From positions 62,001 through 126,000 of the forward strand of contig JAIELP010000004.1 in NCBI GenBank assembly GCA_019752925.1: a stretch of 64,000 nt of DNA. The letters run 5' to 3'. Below are positions 9,622-18,702 of the stretch, piece by piece. The stretch's first letter is position 1; each line of letters starts with the position of its first letter. The translations under genes were made by a program, and so were the position numbers. The notes beneath the pieces are model-generated. The model ran no database searches and was not told the origin of the DNA. It worked only from the letters and a program-made list of their open reading frames with translations. The stretch comes from a bacterium. GTDB lineage: Bacteria; Bdellovibrionota; Bdellovibrionia; Bdellovibrionales; Bdellovibrionaceae.

Positions 9622-10101
9622 ATGAAAAAATTTAAGTTCGGCTTAGCAAAAGTTTTAACTCAGCGAGAGATTGTTGCAGATCTTGCGCAGAAGAATTTTG
9701 TTGAAGCGCAAGCCGCTCTGGATGCTGAAATTAGCAAATTAAACGAAATGATAACTGTAAAAGAACGATCTTTAAGTGATAGAGCGGCTATGATCCAAAC
9801 CAGCACCGATTGGGTTAATCAGGTCGATCAAATAAATAAATTCCTTATTGGCCAAGACCTTAGAATTAAAAACCAGAACCTACGTCTGCAAGAAGCGGAA
9901 AATTTAGTCGAGTCGAGGCGCGAAATTTTGCGGCAAGCCGTTTCTGAGGTTAAGATATTAGAGAGGCTCGAGGACAAGCAGAAAAAGGCGCATATGGCCG
10001 AAGCTGTTAAAGTTGAGCAAGCTGAATTGGATGAAATAGCAGTACTCAGATTTTCAAGGAATGAAAATCTAATTAAAGGAAGTCATGAAGACGGGATATG
10101 A
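9622..10101 (+). CDS. fliJ: Flagellar export protein FliJ
   Basis: 159 residues, predicted to be almost all coiled coil, starting MKKFKFGLAKVLTQREIVAD, which is the typical FliJ opening. FliJ is the gamma-like stalk of the FliI hexamer and helps chaperone export substrates. It sits directly after fliI and overlaps the next gene by 17 nt, so translation is probably coupled. Confidence 0.85.
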   Translation: MKKFKFGLAKVLTQREIVADLAQKNFVEAQAALDAEISKLNEMITVKERSLSDRAAMIQTSTDWVNQVDQINKFLIGQDLRIKNQNLRLQEAENLVESRREILRQAVSEVKILERLEDKQKKAHMAEAVKVEQAELDEIAVLRFSRNENLIKGSHEDGI

Positions 10102-10810
10102 TCAGCATTTTAAAAAAGTAAAACAGACACATAAAGCTCCGAGCTTTAATGTAAAAATGAAAAAGCAATCTTTTCCAAAAAAAGAGAAGAGCTCATTTCC
10201 GTTAATGCCATTAATTAGTTTTTTACTTGTAGCAGGTTCAGGTTTATTGTTCTTGGATAATTTTGACTCTATTGAAACTTATTTTAAAAAAATAGAAATT
10301 TCTATAGGTACGGCACATGCAGAAGAAGGTAAGTCGGCTCCTACAACAGCGACACCAGCAGCTGCTGCTGTAGACGGACAAAGCATCCCGGTTGAAGTAA
10401 AAAAAGTTGATGATGCTGATTACTTATTTAAATTAGCCGAACGTAAGAAGCAGTTAGATGTCCGAGAAGAAGAGTTAAATAAACTAGCTGCTACTATTGA
10501 AAAGCAAAAATTAGAAGTTTCTGAAAAGCTTGCTAAACTAGAAGAAACACGTAACAAAATTTCTACAGCCTTAGAAGAAAAAATTAAAGTTGATGATGTT
10601 AAAGTGGATACATTGGTTCAGATGTACACCAACATGAAGCCTGTACAAGCGGCTAAAATATTTGAAACTTTGGATGAAGATTTAGTTATTGAGATTTTAG
10701 GCCGTATGAAAAAGAAAAATGCAGCCGATATATTAAATTTAATTAAGCCTGAGAAGGCCCAGATATTTGCAGAACGCTATACAGGGTATAGAACTCCTGC
10801 AAGTAAATAG
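10085..10810 (+). CDS. MotE-like membrane coiled-coil protein with MgtE-N-type domain
   Basis: 241 residues. The order is: basic N-terminal tail, one membrane helix (FPLMPLISFLLVAGSGLLFL, about residues 39-58), a coiled coil (LFKLAERKKQLDVREEELNKLAATIEKQ, about 113-170) and a C-terminal helical domain with YTNMKPVQAAKIFETLDEDLVIEILGRMKKKNAADIL. The last part is the MgtE intracellular N-domain fold found in MotE-type flagellar chaperones. In relatives such a protein stabilises the stator or a periplasmic motor part. Its position after fliJ is usual for this group; the symbol is not certain. Confidence 0.7.
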   Translation: MKTGYDQHFKKVKQTHKAPSFNVKMKKQSFPKKEKSSFPLMPLISFLLVAGSGLLFLDNFDSIETYFKKIEISIGTAHAEEGKSAPTTATPAAAAVDGQSIPVEVKKVDDADYLFKLAERKKQLDVREEELNKLAATIEKQKLEVSEKLAKLEETRNKISTALEEKIKVDDVKVDTLVQMYTNMKPVQAAKIFETLDEDLVIEILGRMKKKNAADILNLIKPEKAQIFAERYTGYRTPASK

Positions 10811-10841
10811 ACTGAAAGTTAAAACATAACCAAGGAGGGAA

Positions 10842-12332
10842 ATGTTTGATAAAATGTTAGGTGTCAGCCCCCCACGAAAGGGAGACGCCAACGACTCGAA
10901 ACTTGCAGACAGCAAGAATTTCCGAGGGACTTCAAAGAGCGAGTACAAAAAAGATTTTGAAAGCGCTCTGAACGCAAAATCGGACAAGAAAAAAGATCCG
11001 GTAGAAAAGAAAGAAGTCGCAAAGAGAGAAAACGAGCCGAAAGCGGACCTAAAGGGTAAAAAGGCAGTAGCCAAGTCACTTGGGGGAATTAAAAAGAAAG
11101 TGACGGAGAATGAAGATAAGATAGTTTCAAACGTTATGGCCTCGCAAGAGAGTAAAGTTGAAACTCCGGTTCAAAAGATAAAAGACCCGGCAGAGATCGA
11201 AATCGACATTCCAGAAAAAACAAAAACAGCAGATACGTCAGCACAGGCGGCAGGCGGGTTGCTAGGTTTATTAGCCCAGCAGGCTCCAGCAGCGCAGTCC
11301 TTACAAGGTCCATTATCGCATCTGGATTTTCAGAAGCCAGTTGTTAATCAACAATTAGCTACCGATCCCGTTAATCAGCAGTTGCAACAACAGGCTGCGG
11401 GTGAGGCGAAGCCACAGAATGCAATGGCTAACTTTGAAGCGGAGTTAGGCGCAGCTGTAAACTTTGTTCCGGATGCGAAAGCAGATCAGAATAAAGATTT
11501 ACTAGCTAAGCTTAAGTCTTTTGAAGGCGAAAAAAATCCTTCGGCTGTAAAATCACAATCGTTTGAGCAATCTGTATTAAGTCGTTTACAGAATGAGCAG
11601 AGTTTAGCTCAGCTTCCTGTTGCGGGTCAGGCTATGTCTGATCAATCGCAAAAGGGATTTGACCATAAAGACTCAGATCAGCTGAAAGACCTTAAATCAG
11701 AGCTTTTAAACACGAACCAAATGCATCAGGCAGCGGGACAATCGCACAACGATTTCAAAGCCAACCTCAATGCGGCAACAGCTCCTGAAACGTCTTTAAG
11801 CAAGCTTGAAGAAAACCGTGAAGCCAACATCGACAGCATTATGAGCCAAGCTCAATACTTGGTTAAAAAAGGCGGTGGTGAGATTTCGGTTAAAATGAGC
11901 CCTGAAGGCATGGGAGAGGTTCACTTAAAAGTTCTTCTACAAGATGGAAAACTGAATATTGAAATGCAAACACAGGATAAAAATGTGAAAAAGCTTATCG
12001 AAGAGAGCTTATCTGACCTTAAGTCTGGTCTAGCCGCTCACCGTTTAAGTTTAGAACATGTTAAAGTAGATACTGTGAATGCAACAAATGCTGACAACAA
12101 TATGCAGTTTCAGTCAAACTTGAATCATGGCGGTTCTGAAGGACGTGCGCAGGAATTATGGAATGGTTTTCAACAAAACATGAACAATCAATCCGGTAAA
12201 AAATCTTCGTACAGCGATTCAGCGTCTTCACCGAAAGTTTCATCCAATGAGTCTAATCGTACAGCTCAAGTGAGCCCAGCGATCAGAACTTATGGCGGAA
12301 CCAAAGGTGCAACGGTTAACCGTGTGGCTTAG
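10842..12332 (+). CDS. fliK: Flagellar hook-length control protein FliK
   Basis: 496 residues. The N-terminal two thirds are low-complexity, rich in Lys, Gln, Ala and Ser, as expected for the secreted ruler part. The C-terminal domain (about residues 325-420) has the FliK signature GGGEISVKMSPEGMGEVHLKV followed by LNIEMQTQDKNVKKLIEESLSDLKSGL, which triggers the substrate switch in FlhB. A strong AAGGAGGGAA ribosome-binding site precedes the ATG. flgD follows after 19 nt. Confidence 0.9.
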   Translation: MFDKMLGVSPPRKGDANDSKLADSKNFRGTSKSEYKKDFESALNAKSDKKKDPVEKKEVAKRENEPKADLKGKKAVAKSLGGIKKKVTENEDKIVSNVMASQESKVETPVQKIKDPAEIEIDIPEKTKTADTSAQAAGGLLGLLAQQAPAAQSLQGPLSHLDFQKPVVNQQLATDPVNQQLQQQAAGEAKPQNAMANFEAELGAAVNFVPDAKADQNKDLLAKLKSFEGEKNPSAVKSQSFEQSVLSRLQNEQSLAQLPVAGQAMSDQSQKGFDHKDSDQLKDLKSELLNTNQMHQAAGQSHNDFKANLNAATAPETSLSKLEENREANIDSIMSQAQYLVKKGGGEISVKMSPEGMGEVHLKVLLQDGKLNIEMQTQDKNVKKLIEESLSDLKSGLAAHRLSLEHVKVDTVNATNADNNMQFQSNLNHGGSEGRAQELWNGFQQNMNNQSGKKSSYSDSASSPKVSSNESNRTAQVSPAIRTYGGTKGATVNRVA

Positions 12333-12351
12333 GTTTTAATAAGGAGAGAAT

Positions 12352-13347
12352 ATGTCGACAATGGGAATAAAAAATGGAACTAAAACTTGGGCTGATAAGC
12401 CTAAGGCTCCGGAGCAAAGTGCAACGGAAGTTCAACAATTGACGGCAGATCAGAAACAAAAAATCGGAGCTGAAGATTTGAATGCGGTTTTAAATAAAGC
12501 CGCAGATAAAAACTGGGTTGACGACAGTAAACGTGTAGCCGGTCATGGTAATTCTGCAATGGATAAAGATGCATTTTTTAAACTGATGCTTGCACAGTTA
12601 AAAAATCAGGATCCGATGAATCCGTTAAAGAATCATGAAATGGCAGCACAGTTGGCGCAGTTCTCAACACTTGAGCAAATGACAAATATGAATACGACTC
12701 TTACTAAAATGGAAGGCCAAGGTTCTAAACCTCAGGATTTCCAAGCGCTGAATTTAATCGGCAAAACAGTAGCAGGCGATTCATCACGTGTTGTGCGCAC
12801 ACAGTTTGATAAAGAGCACGATTTTAATTTCAATCTTCCGCAAGACGCCACAGAAGCCACTGTTAAGCTGATGACGGCTAAGGGTGATTTAGTACGAGAG
12901 TACAAATTATCTAACTTAAAATCAGGTAATAACAAAGTTTCTTGGAACGGTAAAAATGAAGGTGGAGTTGCGCAATCTGCTGGAGAATATATTTTCCAAG
13001 TAGAAGCAAAAAATAATGTAGGACAAAAAATTCCAGTGAAAACAGAATTCCAGGGAGTGATTTCAGGGATGAGTTTCTCGGCTGAAGGCCCAGTATTACA
13101 GGTCGGAAGTCAGACTATTAAGATGCGTGACGTTCGTCAGATTACAGACTCAAGTGCTAAGCAGAACGACCAGAATGTAAAAAATTCTACTAGCCTTGAC
13201 TTGAAAAACACTGATGAGGCAGCGCAAAATAATATTAAGCAAGAGGATACTTCATCAAGAGCTCCAGTGTTTCAGCAGGGAGATTTGATGTCCGGAGTAG
13301 CGATGTCCAGAGATTTAATGGCAAAGCTGCAGAAGGAGACGAAGTAA
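12352..13347 (+). CDS. flgD: Flagellar hook capping protein FlgD
   Basis: 331 residues, longer than the enteric protein. The FlgD N-terminal signature is clear (FFKLMLAQLKNQDPMNPLKN, then EMAAQLAQFSTLEQMTNMN, about residues 72-112), followed by the beta-rich cap domain (NKVSWNGKNEGGVAQSAGEYIF). The last ~60 residues are a polar tail not seen in short FlgD proteins. FlgD caps the growing hook made by FlgE; the downstream start overlaps its stop (TAATG). Confidence 0.92.
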   Translation: MSTMGIKNGTKTWADKPKAPEQSATEVQQLTADQKQKIGAEDLNAVLNKAADKNWVDDSKRVAGHGNSAMDKDAFFKLMLAQLKNQDPMNPLKNHEMAAQLAQFSTLEQMTNMNTTLTKMEGQGSKPQDFQALNLIGKTVAGDSSRVVRTQFDKEHDFNFNLPQDATEATVKLMTAKGDLVREYKLSNLKSGNNKVSWNGKNEGGVAQSAGEYIFQVEAKNNVGQKIPVKTEFQGVISGMSFSAEGPVLQVGSQTIKMRDVRQITDSSAKQNDQNVKNSTSLDLKNTDEAAQNNIKQEDTSSRAPVFQQGDLMSGVAMSRDLMAKLQKETK

Positions 13348-13796
13348 TGGATAAGATGAAAATGTCTAATCCCGCGTTACAAAACGGGCTAGATAGAATC
13401 TCGAATCTGATTCCGACGAAACCAACGGAGATTAAAAAACCCGAAGGTACAGACGGAACTTCCTTTAAGGAAGCTCTAGGCGAGGCTCTGAAAACAAATG
13501 AAGTAGCAGCCCCGAAGTTGGCCGTTACGAAAACAGATGTTCCTCAACTAAAGTTTTCCAATCACGCGATCGAACGTATGCAGTCACGCGGAATAAGTTA
13601 TTCTCCGCAGGATCTGGATAGGTTGGGCGAAGCGGTAAAGAAGGCCGCAGCTAAAGGTTCGAAAGATACATTAGTGTTAATGGATCAATCGGCACTGATA
13701 GTCAGCGTGAAGAACAACACAGTTGTAACTGTGATGGACAAGAATGCATTAAAAGAAAATGTATTCACAAACATCGACAGCACAATCGTGATGTAA
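13347..13796 (+). CDS. Conserved flagellar operon protein (TIGR02530-type)
   Basis: 149 residues. The C-terminal half matches the small conserved flagellar operon family found between flgD and flgE in many bacteria: LKFSNHAIERMQSRGISYSP, then a Lys/Ala-rich helix, and the closing strands ALIVSVKNNTVVTVMDKNALKENVFTNIDSTIVM. The N-terminal part is variable. Its function is not established; the location suggests a role in hook assembly. The start overlaps the flgD stop. Confidence 0.82.
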   Translation: MDKMKMSNPALQNGLDRISNLIPTKPTEIKKPEGTDGTSFKEALGEALKTNEVAAPKLAVTKTDVPQLKFSNHAIERMQSRGISYSPQDLDRLGEAVKKAAAKGSKDTLVLMDQSALIVSVKNNTVVTVMDKNALKENVFTNIDSTIVM

Positions 13797-13819
13797 GTTT
13801 AAGGTTTTAAAAAGAATTA

Positions 13820-13909
13820 GGGCTGGTCCTCGTAGAGGGGGCCCTTCATAACGAAACTGGTCAACGACAGACTGGTTTCATAAAACAGATAAGCTAACGA
13901 CGGCTTATC
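13820..13909 (+). promoter_or_regulatory. Structured flgE leader with three tandem hairpins
   Basis: The 132-nt gap before flgE holds three consecutive stem-loops. A is 13820-13844 (GGGC and TCCTC pairing with GAGGG and GCCC around an internal loop). B is 13853-13879, a 10-bp stem with two G-U pairs. C is 13888-13909, an 8-bp stem (GATAAGCT with GGCTTATC). B and C present nearly the same loop, AACGACA and AACGAC. The flgE ribosome-binding site begins 10 nt after C. No U-run follows any hairpin, so a translational or processing role is more likely than termination. Confidence 0.6.
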
Positions 13910-13928
13910 GCATGACATGGAGGTCATT

Positions 13929-15227
13929 ATGGGTATCTTATCATCAATGTGGACAGGCGTTTCCGGTTTACAAGCACAAGGCGAAGGCTTAAGTGTTGTA
14001 GCGGACAATATCGCAAACTCAAACACGACAGGTTTTAAAGCATCGCGTGCCGAATTCGAAGACATTATGTCTCGTAATTTAAAAGGTATCGACGGCGGTA
14101 ACCAATTAGGTCGCGGTGTGAGAATAGGCGCCATTAATCCAATTCTTTTACAAGGTAATATCGATCACACGGATCGCGGTACAGATTTAGCGATTAACGG
14201 TGACGGTTACTTCCAAGTAAAAGGTTCTGAAGGTGTAAGCTATACTCGTGATGGTTCTTTCACGTTTGATAAAACAGGCTACTTAGTAACAAATAGCGGT
14301 CAAAGAGTTCAAGGTTATCAAGCTGATGAAAAAGGTAAAATTGAAAACCGCATCGGCGATGTTAAGTTCCCTAAAGCTTTAGTAAATGCTTCAGCAACTA
14401 AAGATATCAACTTAGAATTAAATCTTGATTCACGTGCTGTAGCAGATGCAAAAGTATTTAATCCTAACGATCCATACAAAACGTCTGACTTTGCTACGGC
14501 CGTTGAAATCTATGACTCTCAAGGTGCAAAGCATGTGATGAATTTATTCTTCAATAAGGGTATTGATCGTACATGGACTTACCGCGGTATGGTTGATGGT
14601 AAAGAAGTTGAAGCACAACCAAATGAAGACGGAACAATTCCAGAGATGGCACAAGTTACTGAAGGTAAAGTTTCATTCACTGAAGATGGTAAATTATTTA
14701 ATCAAGAAGTGATTTCGCAAGCATTCAACTTCAAAGGCGGCGCGAAACAAGGACAAGAAATCAAAATTAGCTTCGGTGATGCGATTGCTACCGGTGGTAA
14801 AGGTGAAGGTACTAAGCAGTATGGTAAAGATTCTGATGTGATCAGATGGAACCAAGACGGTTACTCTGCAGGTACAGTAACAAACTTATCGTTTAATGAT
14901 GAAGGTGTATTAACAGCTTCATACACGAATGGTCAGGTATTAGATTTAGGACAAATTTTATTAGCTAAGTTTGAAAATCCGGAAGCCTTATTTAAACAAG
15001 GTGGAAACTCATTCAAACAATCACGTGATTCAGGCGAGCCTTCATTAGGTGCGGCGAGAATGTCAGGTCGTGGTTCAATTATGGCTAAATCTTTAGAGAG
15101 ATCTACAGTGGATATCGCCTCTGAGTTTGTGACCATGATCACGAATCAAAGAGCCTTCCAAGCCAATGCTAAAACTGTATCAACTTCTGACGAATTACTT
15201 TCTGAAGTAATCCAAATGAAAAGATAA
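13929..15227 (+). CDS. flgE: Flagellar hook protein FlgE
   Basis: About 432 residues from the ATG at 13929. The upstream in-frame ATG at 13917 lies across the GGAGGT ribosome-binding site (13919-13924), so the later ATG is preferred. The N-terminal motif (GILSSMWTGVSGLQAQGEGLSVVADNIANSNTTGFKASRAEFED) and the C-terminal motif (STVDIASEFVTMITNQRAFQANAKTVSTSDELL) are classic hook/rod sequences. FlgE is exported and polymerises into the hook beneath the FlgD cap. Its structured leader suggests separate control from the genes before it. Confidence 0.95.
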   Translation: MGILSSMWTGVSGLQAQGEGLSVVADNIANSNTTGFKASRAEFEDIMSRNLKGIDGGNQLGRGVRIGAINPILLQGNIDHTDRGTDLAINGDGYFQVKGSEGVSYTRDGSFTFDKTGYLVTNSGQRVQGYQADEKGKIENRIGDVKFPKALVNASATKDINLELNLDSRAVADAKVFNPNDPYKTSDFATAVEIYDSQGAKHVMNLFFNKGIDRTWTYRGMVDGKEVEAQPNEDGTIPEMAQVTEGKVSFTEDGKLFNQEVISQAFNFKGGAKQGQEIKISFGDAIATGGKGEGTKQYGKDSDVIRWNQDGYSAGTVTNLSFNDEGVLTASYTNGQVLDLGQILLAKFENPEALFKQGGNSFKQSRDSGEPSLGAARMSGRGSIMAKSLERSTVDIASEFVTMITNQRAFQANAKTVSTSDELLSEVIQMKR

Positions 15228-15280
15228 TAGTTTAGTATAAGTATTGACTCTCCATAGTGTCGGTTAATTTTCTATGTCGT

Positions 15281-15315
15281 AAAACCCTTAGGCCAGTTGG
15301 TCTAGGGGTTTTTTT
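15281..15315 (+). terminator. Rho-independent terminator of the flagellar operon
   Basis: ACCCTTAG pairs with CTAGGGGT around a short loop and is followed by seven T residues. It lies 50 nt after the flgE stop and before a convergent gene, so it closes the flagellar operon. Confidence 0.9.
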
Positions 15316-15343
15316 GTTATTAGCATTTCAGATTATATGAAAA

Positions 15344-16183
15344 CTAAGGTTGTTGTCTTTTAGAGTAGCTGTTTTCAAAAAATGTTATGATTTCATTGTC
15401 ATGAAATAACCATGTATTTAAAATACCCCAGAAATGATCATTGGAAAGATTTATTACGGCCTTAGGTTGTAAAAATTTTTGTAGTTTGATCTGATTTTTA
15501 GAATTCACTATTGTATCTTCAGTGGCAATAGCCATTCCGATATCTTTAGTTTTGTAGAGCTCGCCTTGCTTCATGGGTTCAAGTGAAAAAACTTTCGTAA
15601 TGGCTTCGATATTTTCATTATCAGATTTAAAACCATAGCGTTTTCTACGATCAGCTTTAAGTTTAACCATGGCTTCTTGTTTTGAAGTTACAATAACTTC
15701 TGCGATGGGCGCACCGCCTGTAATTATGAATACAGAGTCAATTTTAGTTTGGGTATTGGCCGCAACGCTGGCGTGCAAAGCGCCTACACTGGTTCCTATT
15801 AAACCTATAAATGGCGTATGAATATTATCTAAAACTACAGTGAGAGCTTTTTGCGCACGACTGTAAAAATTTTGGTGAATGCTTAAGTCTGTTACGGTCT
15901 CCTTGTCATCGGTCCAAGCGTTAATTACATAAACATCATATCCGGCTGCGCAAAATTTTTTGGCATAACTTCGGTCAATAATATTAGTTCCACCGGTAGG
16001 TGGAAAAATAATTAAACTTTTTGTCGCCTTGGTTTCATTTTTATAAGTGCTGATATTCACTTTCATGTCGGCTCTAGCGAACTCGCCATCGCGGGTGTCG
16101 CAGGAAAACTCTGGTAACATCAGAGTACAACTGCTGAGCCAGAATATAAGAAATAAAAAACCTGCATATCTGATAGATTTCAT
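15344..16183 (-). CDS. Lipoprotein with alpha/beta-hydrolase-like fold
   Basis: 279 residues. An N-terminal lipoprotein signal ends at a lipobox (FWLSSC). Then comes an alpha/beta-hydrolase-like layout: a strand and oxyanion region (KSLIIFPPTGGTNIIDRSYAKKFCAAGYDVYVINAW) and a nucleophile elbow GTSVGALHAS (GxSxG). A late His occurs in LSNDHFWGIL, which could complete a triad. The substrate is unknown. The gene converges on flgE, separated by the terminator. Confidence 0.65.
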   Translation of the reverse strand: MKSIRYAGFLFLIFWLSSCTLMLPEFSCDTRDGEFARADMKVNISTYKNETKATKSLIIFPPTGGTNIIDRSYAKKFCAAGYDVYVINAWTDDKETVTDLSIHQNFYSRAQKALTVVLDNIHTPFIGLIGTSVGALHASVAANTQTKIDSVFIITGGAPIAEVIVTSKQEAMVKLKADRRKRYGFKSDNENIEAITKVFSLEPMKQGELYKTKDIGMAIATEDTIVNSKNQIKLQKFLQPKAVINLSNDHFWGILNTWLFHDNEIITFFENSYSKRQQP

Positions 16184-16300
16184 TGGTCTAGCTGAACTTA
16201 AAATGATTTTAAATGCAATAAATTTAGGGAATAAAAAAATTGTTGATTTAATCAGCTTAATCCATTAGCTTGATTATATCTTAAACGATAGGAGGACATT

Positions 16301-16354
16301 GTGGCTGAGTATGTATTAAATAATTGTTCTTCTATTTCTATTGTATCCTTATAA
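16301..16354 (+). CDS. Possible 17-residue leader peptide before rsgA
   Basis: A strong AGGAGG (16290-16295) sits 5 nt before a GTG that opens 17 codons and ends with TAA at 16352-16354. The ribosome-binding site is better than that of the downstream rsgA. It could be a leader peptide or a chance match; no homologue is recognised. The rest of the 240-nt gap is AT-rich without other clear signals. Confidence 0.3.
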   Translation: MAEYVLNNCSSISIVSL

Positions 16355-16423
16355 GAAGACCAATTATAAAACCAATTTTAAAAAACTAAAGGGTACTAAT
16401 TTATTTATAAATTAGGAGTTAAT

Positions 16424-17422
16424 TTGAACAAAGATTCAAATTTAGTTTTCCGTGTAATTTTTGAAAGTCGCGAACAATACCGCCTTATGGATGAAAATTT
16501 AAACATCTACTCGGCCACCATTACCGGAAGTATGAGATTTTCATCTCAGGAGCTGCCGGCTGTGGGAGACTGGGTTTATGGTTCTCACCAAAGCGGCGAT
16601 TGGGTGCTGATTCAAAAAATTGCGGAACGAAAAAGTATTTTAGGTCGAGCTGATCCGAGCCGTCCTAAACAGCAGATTTTAGCAACAAATGTGGATATTT
16701 TATTTATTGTGACATCTGCGAATCATGACCTGAACTTAAACCGCTTAGAGCGCTATATAATTATGGCTCAGGCGGGTGGAGTCAGACCGGTGATTATTAT
16801 TAATAAAATCGAATTAGCAGAGAATCCTCAGGATATTTTGGATCAAGTAGCTACGCGGTTTAGCAGTATTGATGTTTTTGGTATGAGTTTTTACGAAAAC
16901 TGGAATCTTGAACAATTGCAAAATTATGCAATACCAGGAACAACCGTCGCCTTTGTGGGTTCATCGGGAGTTGGTAAAAGTAGTTTGACCAATTATCTTT
17001 TGGGCGCAGAGCAAGCGGCGGTGGGTGATATACGTCAGAGCGACAGTAGAGGGCGTCACACCACCACTCATCGTGAGCTGCACATTGCATCGAATGGGGC
17101 TGTGGTGATTGATACTCCAGGACTGCGCTCGGTAGGTTTAAGTGAAGAGGCTTCACTCGATGAAGCCTTTGCCGACATTGCGCAGTTGGAACAAAATTGT
17201 AAGTTCAGTGATTGTCAGCATCAGACCGAACCGGGTTGCGCGATAATAGAGGCTTTGGATTCAGCTGAGCTAGAGGTTGATCGCTGGAACAGCTTTTTAA
17301 AGCTGCAAAAAGAGATAGCTTTTGAAACACGCAAGGTCGATAAATCACTAGCTTCGGCTCAAAAAAAGAAGTGGGCAAAGCTTACACAAAGTGTACGTGA
17401 AAAAACTAGAACTAGAAGATGA
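16424..17422 (+). CDS. rsgA: Small ribosomal subunit biogenesis GTPase RsgA
   Basis: 332 residues, typical RsgA length. The N-terminal OB fold runs to about residue 75. The circularly permuted GTPase follows: NKIE (127-130, G4), GSSGVGKSS (179-187, G1), HTTTHREL (G2) and DTPGLRS (230-236, G3). The C-terminal zinc site is C259-C264-H266-C272. RsgA checks late 30S maturation near the decoding site. The start is TTG at 16424 with AGGAG 6 nt upstream. Confidence 0.95.
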   Translation: MNKDSNLVFRVIFESREQYRLMDENLNIYSATITGSMRFSSQELPAVGDWVYGSHQSGDWVLIQKIAERKSILGRADPSRPKQQILATNVDILFIVTSANHDLNLNRLERYIIMAQAGGVRPVIIINKIELAENPQDILDQVATRFSSIDVFGMSFYENWNLEQLQNYAIPGTTVAFVGSSGVGKSSLTNYLLGAEQAAVGDIRQSDSRGRHTTTHRELHIASNGAVVIDTPGLRSVGLSEEASLDEAFADIAQLEQNCKFSDCQHQTEPGCAIIEALDSAELEVDRWNSFLKLQKEIAFETRKVDKSLASAQKKKWAKLTQSVREKTRTRR

Positions 17423-17433
17423 TTTGCTGCAGC

Positions 17434-17476
17434 TTGAGTTTAATGCCCGGCTTAATAGGTCGGGCATTAAACTTAA
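17434..17476. repeat. Long inverted repeat (16-bp stem) after rsgA
   Basis: Bases 17434-17449 pair with 17461-17476 (core TTTAATGCCCG / CGGGCATTAAA) with one G-U pair and an 11-nt loop. No T-run follows on either strand, so it is not a standard intrinsic terminator. It may protect the rsgA mRNA 3' end or be a REP-like element. Confidence 0.6.
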
Positions 17477-17568
17477 AGTTGAAATAGAGCAGTTCTGGGG
17501 CTACAAATTTTATATGCGGATTATTTATGTTGTGCAGTCTTCATCAGAAGCATTAAGTTTGGATTAAT

Positions 17569-18702
17569 ATGAAATTTCTTATTTTTTTTGTTTTATTTTT
17601 TATGCTGTCTTGCTCATCGGTTAACAAAAATAGTGAAAATTCAAATTTAAAACAAAATACGATAACACTGGCTTTTGTCGGTGATGTTATTTTGCATGAG
17701 CGTCTACGCACTCGTGAAGAAAAAACTAAAGAGGGTTACCAAGTTATTTGGCAGGAAATTCAAGCTTACTTAAGCAGCGCCGATTTAACCTACGCCAACC
17801 TAGAGGGCCCCGTAGCACCTGACATAGGTGGTATGGGAACATATCCAATGTTTAATTTTCCTGAAAAAATAATTCCTAACTTAAAAGATTCGGGTTTTGA
17901 CGTGGTTTCAACTGCGAATAACCACGCTTTAGACAGGTTTTCGATAGGTATAAAAAAAACAATTGCTAATCTCAATAAGTATAAGCTCAGTTACTCAGGT
18001 ACGATCAGCTCTGAAAAAGCATTGGTTGATCGATCTGAAACATGGTGGGCGTTAACACCGATAAACGGAAGTGCTCAATCGGTGGCTTGGCTAGCCTGTA
18101 CAGAAGCTACTAACGGCATGGCCGATAAAAATAATCAGGTTTTACACTGTTTTAAAGATCGTGAAAAAATCAAATCTTATATTCAGCAGTTATCTGTCGA
18201 TGCTTCGGTTGCTTTTATTATTTTAAACCCGCATTGGGGAACTGAAGATAAATTTAAAATTGCCAGATACCGTTCAATCTGGGCTCAGGAAATGATCGAT
18301 CAGGGTGCGGTGGCTGTGGTAGGATCGCATCCCCACGTAATTCAAAAAATTGAAAACATAAACAGTGCAGATGGACGCAAGGCTGTTGTTAATTACTCAT
18401 TGGGAAATTTTGTGAGTAATCAGCGTAATTTAAAAAATCGCCTATCTATTATATATTACATCAAAATGCAGATGGAGGCTAACGGTCAATACACTTTGAA
18501 AGAGTCCAAAGCTCTGCCGCTGTGGATGAATCGTACAATAAAAAAAGATCGTACGGCAGTTTACCGTTTGACGCCTATTTGGGACTTTGCAAAACTACCC
18601 AAAGAAATTAAAAAAACTTGGTTTGAAAATATAAATACTGAATATTTATTTAAAGACGAAGACGAGCTGAAGAGTTTTTTAAATATTCCTTCAGTTCAAT
18701 AA
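17569..18702 (+). CDS. CapA/PgsA-family metallophosphatase-like lipoprotein
   Basis: 377 residues. The lipoprotein signal ends at FMLSC (Cys15). A CapA (PGA_cap) domain covers most of the protein: FVGDVILHERL near residue 41, DLTYANLEGPVAP, STANNHALDRF, LNPHWGTE, and VVGSHPHVIQKIE followed by NYSLGNFVSNQR. These Asp, Asn and His positions match the calcineurin-like metal site of the family. Relatives take part in poly-gamma-glutamate synthesis or other envelope work; no pgsBC genes are nearby, so the actual substrate is unknown. Its stop directly abuts the stop of the convergent gene. Confidence 0.8.
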   Translation: MKFLIFFVLFFMLSCSSVNKNSENSNLKQNTITLAFVGDVILHERLRTREEKTKEGYQVIWQEIQAYLSSADLTYANLEGPVAPDIGGMGTYPMFNFPEKIIPNLKDSGFDVVSTANNHALDRFSIGIKKTIANLNKYKLSYSGTISSEKALVDRSETWWALTPINGSAQSVAWLACTEATNGMADKNNQVLHCFKDREKIKSYIQQLSVDASVAFIILNPHWGTEDKFKIARYRSIWAQEMIDQGAVAVVGSHPHVIQKIENINSADGRKAVVNYSLGNFVSNQRNLKNRLSIIYYIKMQMEANGQYTLKESKALPLWMNRTIKKDRTAVYRLTPIWDFAKLPKEIKKTWFENINTEYLFKDEDELKSFLNIPSVQ

